Of a stretch of 64,000 nt of DNA, positions 60,602 to 64,000 are shown piece by piece (the first letter of the stretch is position 1; each line of letters starts with the position of its first letter). The translations under genes were made by a program, and so were the position numbers. The notes beneath the pieces were generated by a model. The model was given only the letters and a program-made list of their open reading frames with translations, made no database searches and was not told the DNA's origin. The stretch is from Hanleya hanleyi (Eukaryota; Mollusca; Polyplacophora; Lepidopleurida; Hanleyidae), in NCBI GenBank assembly GCA_036873755.1, contig JAVTVY010020574.1:1-64000 (forward strand). Direction: 5' to 3'.

Positions 60602-61550
60602 GTGAGTATATTGCTTTTCTCTTTATCCAGGATTTGTACATCACTATCTCAATCTGTAAAAAACTTGAAGGATAATTTTTTATCCCACGGCTGGGAAAAG
60701 TATTGGAAAATTCAACTTCGTGAAAAGTCCTGGAAATCAAGGTACATGTAACCCTACTATTTGGTCTGACCTAATCTGTCCAGGCCCGTGGAGGGTGGAG
60801 GAGCATTTCAGCCACCCCCTCCTCTCCCCCCCCCCCCCACCTCTAAATACACATTTTGTACCCCTTGAGCTAGGGGACTGAAACTTACCACTTACCACAT
60901 TACACCTTTTGGTCAGGATCTAACAGAAAATGTAAAAATAAATCCAAAATGGCCACTTTGATGACATCACAATGACGTCATTTTCCAAAAAGGCATTTTT
61001 TGTTCTATTTTTCGAATTTTTTGTTTTATGTGTTTTCTTTGAAAAACTGGATCAATTAGTGAACAACGATATCATTAGAAATAAACTAGTTTTGCCTACT
61101 TATCCTCTCAGAAAAGCAGGAAGGAAATTTGTAGAAAACTGACGAAAACATTGCTACTCCACATGGCCGTCATTTTGAATTTACTCATGATAATCTGTTC
61201 GGGGGTTCTACAAATAGGCTCAAAATGAACATGAAGGTGGCTTTTTATATTCCCACTGAAAAGGCGAATGTATTATCTGATGGCGATTTCCGTCTGGTCC
61301 GTGTAACACTTTACAATTCAGCTTTCCATCTCACAAAATTGAATGTAGGAAAAGCTGGAAAAGATGCAAGCTCTCCCGTCTCTCCCATCAGCCAACTGTG
61401 TGATAAATTAGTAAATAATATTTTGATGAAAATAGTTTTTGCCCACTTTCCCTCGCAGAAAAGCAAGAATACTTACGAAAACTTCACTTTTCTGATACCC
61501 CAAAGGCCATGATTTCGAATTTACCCATGATACTCTGCTAGGGGGCAATC
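60602..61550. repeat. Intron with internal duplications and a decayed hairpin-headed element
   Basis: Holds a GTCCTGGAAAT relic (60727), a C tract (60825-60838), and two related segments, about 61050-61205 and 61395-61550 ('cagaaaagca-gaa', 'atttactcatgata', 'ctgttcggggg'/'ctgctaggggg'). A degraded family A-like head (TTTTTATATTCCCACTGAAA then AGGCGAATGTATTATCTGAT) lies at 61239-61278. Confidence 0.5.
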
Positions 61551-61663
61551 TTAATAAATTAATATCCAATCAATGATTCCCAATCGTATATTTCGCTGTG
61601 CAGGATTTTACTGATTTCAATTGAATTTGGTGTTCCTAGCCCCAAGATCATGAATATTTAATT
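61551..61663 (+). repeat. M repeat, copy 3 (truncated)
   Basis: Matches the first roughly 110 bp of the copy at 11063 (TTAATAAATTAATATCC through CATGAATATTTAATTGTC). It is cut where the family F hairpin begins. Confidence 0.75.
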
Positions 61664-64000
61664 GTCTCCCCCAACTATGTTGGGGGGAGACATCTACATG
61701 TAGTGTTTGTGCTGTCTGTCTGTCTGGATGTCTGTCCGTCCCCTTGCCTTGTCTGCAAGATATCTTGAGAACTATTGGATGGAATTTCACCAAACTTGGA
61801 TGGAAGCTTCATTGGGATAGTCCCCTCATTTGATTAGGTTTTGGTGTGTGTGCATGCATTCATCCGTGTCCGGTGTCCGTCTGTCTGTCCATCTACTTGT
61901 GCATGTTTATACAGGCCTTGTCTGCAAGATATCTTGAGAACTACTGGATGGAGTTCACCAAACTTGGATGAAAGCTTCAGTGGGATAGCCCCCTCATTTT
62001 ATTAGGTTTTGGTGTGTGTGCGTGCATTCTCCGTGTTCGGTGTCCGTCCGTCCGTTCATCTACTTGTACATGTATATACAGGCCTTGTCTGCAAGATATG
62101 CAGAGAACTACTTGACGGAAGTTCACCAAACTTGGATGGAAGATTTATTGGGATAGCCCTCTCATCTGATTAGGTTTTGGTTTGTGTGTGCATTCGTCCA
62201 TGTCCGTCTGTCCATGTACTTGTACATGTATATGTATCAGGGGTTATTCTTGACAACAAATTTTCATCTACTCAATTTCTGAATTCAATAAAACTCAATT
62301 TTTTTCGCGCGCGCCTTTGGCGCGCTAAATAATGCCTAAAACTAAATTTTTCCCGATTTTCATCGAATGAAGTATGAAAACTCAATTTTTCCCAATTTTC
62401 ATCGAATGAAGTGCGAAAACTCAATTTTTAGTGCCTTTTCATCTTAGAAATAGGAAGAATCGATCATTCAGTAGTTTTAGTCCGAGCTTAATGCAGGTGT
62501 CGAGCGAACCACTCCCGGGGTTTGGTGGGACTAATGGAATTTACACATGAATGCCTGCATAAACAATGGAATCCCACCAAGCCCCACCCAGTCAGTTGTA
62601 TGGCCAGCATTTTGGTTGGCTTTCAGAAAAATAAAAATAAAATGCGCCCTCCATCACGTTTTTTTCCACTCCCTCTACAACATTGTGTTGTTGTTGTTGC
62701 GCAGCAATACCGAACCGACGTGTTGTGAAAATCAAAGTTTTTGTCTCGCATTTTCGATTACATAATCTATTACAAAATCTATTCATAGAGACACTTTACA
62801 TTTCTTGACATTTGGCAGCTCTACATATATCATTCCGCCTACTTTCACTTTCAGCGACGTGCAAATGCCTGCGTCTGACTCTCCCCATTTACTGGAGTTT
62901 ATTATTGATCATCGACGAGGAGTCAACTGTATGAATGTCTCCATGCATAGATCTTTATTCAGTTCTTTATTTTTCTAAGTTCAGTTTTTCAGCATTTTAA
63001 ATCCCAATCCTTGACATTTCACCTGTACATTCACATCAACTCTGGAACGATATGTTCGCAACCGCAGCACCTCCATCAGTCTCAGACGAGTTCTTCTGTC
63101 TGTGGTATTCATGGCGGGAACTGTCGTCGATAAGGTAAACACCACATGACCACACCACATCCTGGTACCCGGAGTCGGAAATCGCCAACCCCAGTTTCCC
63201 CTCATAAAGAAATACAGGCGAGGGTTCCCCACATACACCGCATGCAAAGTGGAACAAAACATATGCTGTGCGTATAACAACAACAATGCACATATCGCTC
63301 TTCCGCCACGTGAGTGCAGTCTTTTCTTTCTTCTCGCGAGCTGTATTATCTTTGCATTTCGTTACAGAAACTCAATTTTATTGAAGGAAACTCAATTTTA
63401 TTGAAGGAAACTCAATTTTATTGAAGGAAACTCAATTTTTTCGCACGCCGTATACTCAATTTCCAAAAAACGTCAAAACTCAATTCTTATTTGTTTTTCA
63501 TCGGGGTTACCCCGATGAAAAACTGTCAAGAAAAACCCCTGATGTATATACAGGCCCTTTCTGCAAGATATCTGAAGAGCCACTGGACAGAATTTCACCA
63601 AACTTGGATGGAAGGTTCATTGGGATAGCCCCCTCATTTGATTAGGTTTGGGTGTGTGTGTGCATTTATCCATTTCCATCGTCCGTCCGTCCATCTAATT
63701 GTTCATGAATATATACAGACCTTGTCTGCAAGATATCTGGAGAACTACTCGACGGAATTTCACCAAACTTGGATGGAAGCTTCATTGGGATAGCTCCTCG
63801 TCTGATTAGGTTTGGTGTGTGTGTGTGCGAGCGTTCGTTCGTGTCCATCCGTCCGTCCGTCCATCCGTCCATCTACTTGTACATGTATATACAAGCCTTG
63901 TCTGCAAGATACTGGAGAACTACCCCACTACCCCGTCAAACTTGGGTGGAAGCTTTATTGCAATGGGCTCATCTGATTAGGTTTCGGTATGCATGTATGC
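61664..64000 (+). mobile_element. Hairpin-headed satellite element, family F (runs off the window)
   Basis: The 5' hairpin GTCTCCCCCAAC-TATG-TTGGGGGGAGAC (61664-61692) is followed by (GTCT)n and by units of about 165 bp. Each unit has 'ccttgtctgcaagatatc', 'tcaccaaacttggatggaag' and 'ctgattaggttttggtgtg'. Units start near 61747, 61917, 62082, 63552, 63718 and 63893. A CAGGGGTT element interrupts the array at 62238-63541; removing it restores the period. Confidence 0.75.
62238..63541. mobile_element. CAGGGGTT element with 6-bp target duplication, copy 2
   Basis: The termini CAGGGGTTATTCTTGACA and, inverted, CAGGGGTTTTTCTTGACA are flanked by ATGTAT (62232-62237 and 63542-63547). Clusters of AAAACTCAATTTT at both ends and a GCGCGCC-TTT-GGCGCGC hairpin near 62307 mirror the copy at 51656-53430 in reverse. 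The subterminal hairpin CATCGGGG-TTA-CCCCGATG lies at 63499-63518. No transposase ORF. Confidence 0.85.

Overview
This window is intron-rich, AT-rich animal DNA. It has no operons, tRNA, rRNA or CRISPR. The repeat content suggests a marine invertebrate, most likely a lophotrochozoan such as a bivalve or brachiopod; that is an inference. Features pointing that way are hairpin-headed elements followed by (GTCC)n tracts, scattered 120-190 bp satellites, many ACATGTA runs, and a DIRS retroelement.

Only one host gene is well supported, on the + strand. Three exons join in phase: 23762-23899 and 57632-57806 together encode most of a NIDO domain, and 60326-60601 encodes an IPT/E-set domain. The NIDO-then-IPT order is that of Mesh, a septate-junction NIDO/E-set/AMOP/vWD/sushi membrane protein, and of its mucin-4/SUSD2-like relatives. 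The 5' and 3' parts of the gene lie outside the window or were not recognised. The intron that splits the NIDO domain is about 33.7 kb and is mostly transposon.

Layout. 1-4.6 kb: two copies of a hairpin-headed element carrying AGGTCA-rich arrays. 4.9-16.8 kb: a decayed terminal-inverted-repeat (TIR) element with a TAACGCGAGTGACG subterminal motif, split by two other transposons that themselves contain more. 17.2-19.4 kb: a hAT-like element with a BED-type finger ORF. 19.4-23.6 kb: MITEs. 23.8-57.6 kb: the large intron, holding minisatellites, a TTAA MITE, a complete but decayed DIRS element (35.3-42.7 kb), a three-level nest (43.4-48.6 kb), a long inverted repeat (50.2-51.6 kb) and a CAGGGG element (51.7-53.4 kb). 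57.6-60.6 kb: exons 2 and 3. 60.6-64 kb: another hairpin-headed satellite element interrupted by a CAGGGG element.

The most informative observations are four. (1) The DIRS element keeps its internal complementary region joining both termini, plus a tyrosine-recombinase HxxR...Y relic. (2) Several hairpin-headed families share one plan: a 5' hairpin, the complement of its arm near the 3' end, then a short 3' hairpin, with a family-specific satellite inside. This fits Helentron/HINE-type elements. (3) Seven cut-and-paste elements starting CAG show 5- or 6-bp target duplications instead of the 8 bp of classical hAT. (4) The TAACGCGAGTGACG motif clusters at both ends of one decayed element next to a transposon-type ORF. 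All are read by eye; no searches were run.
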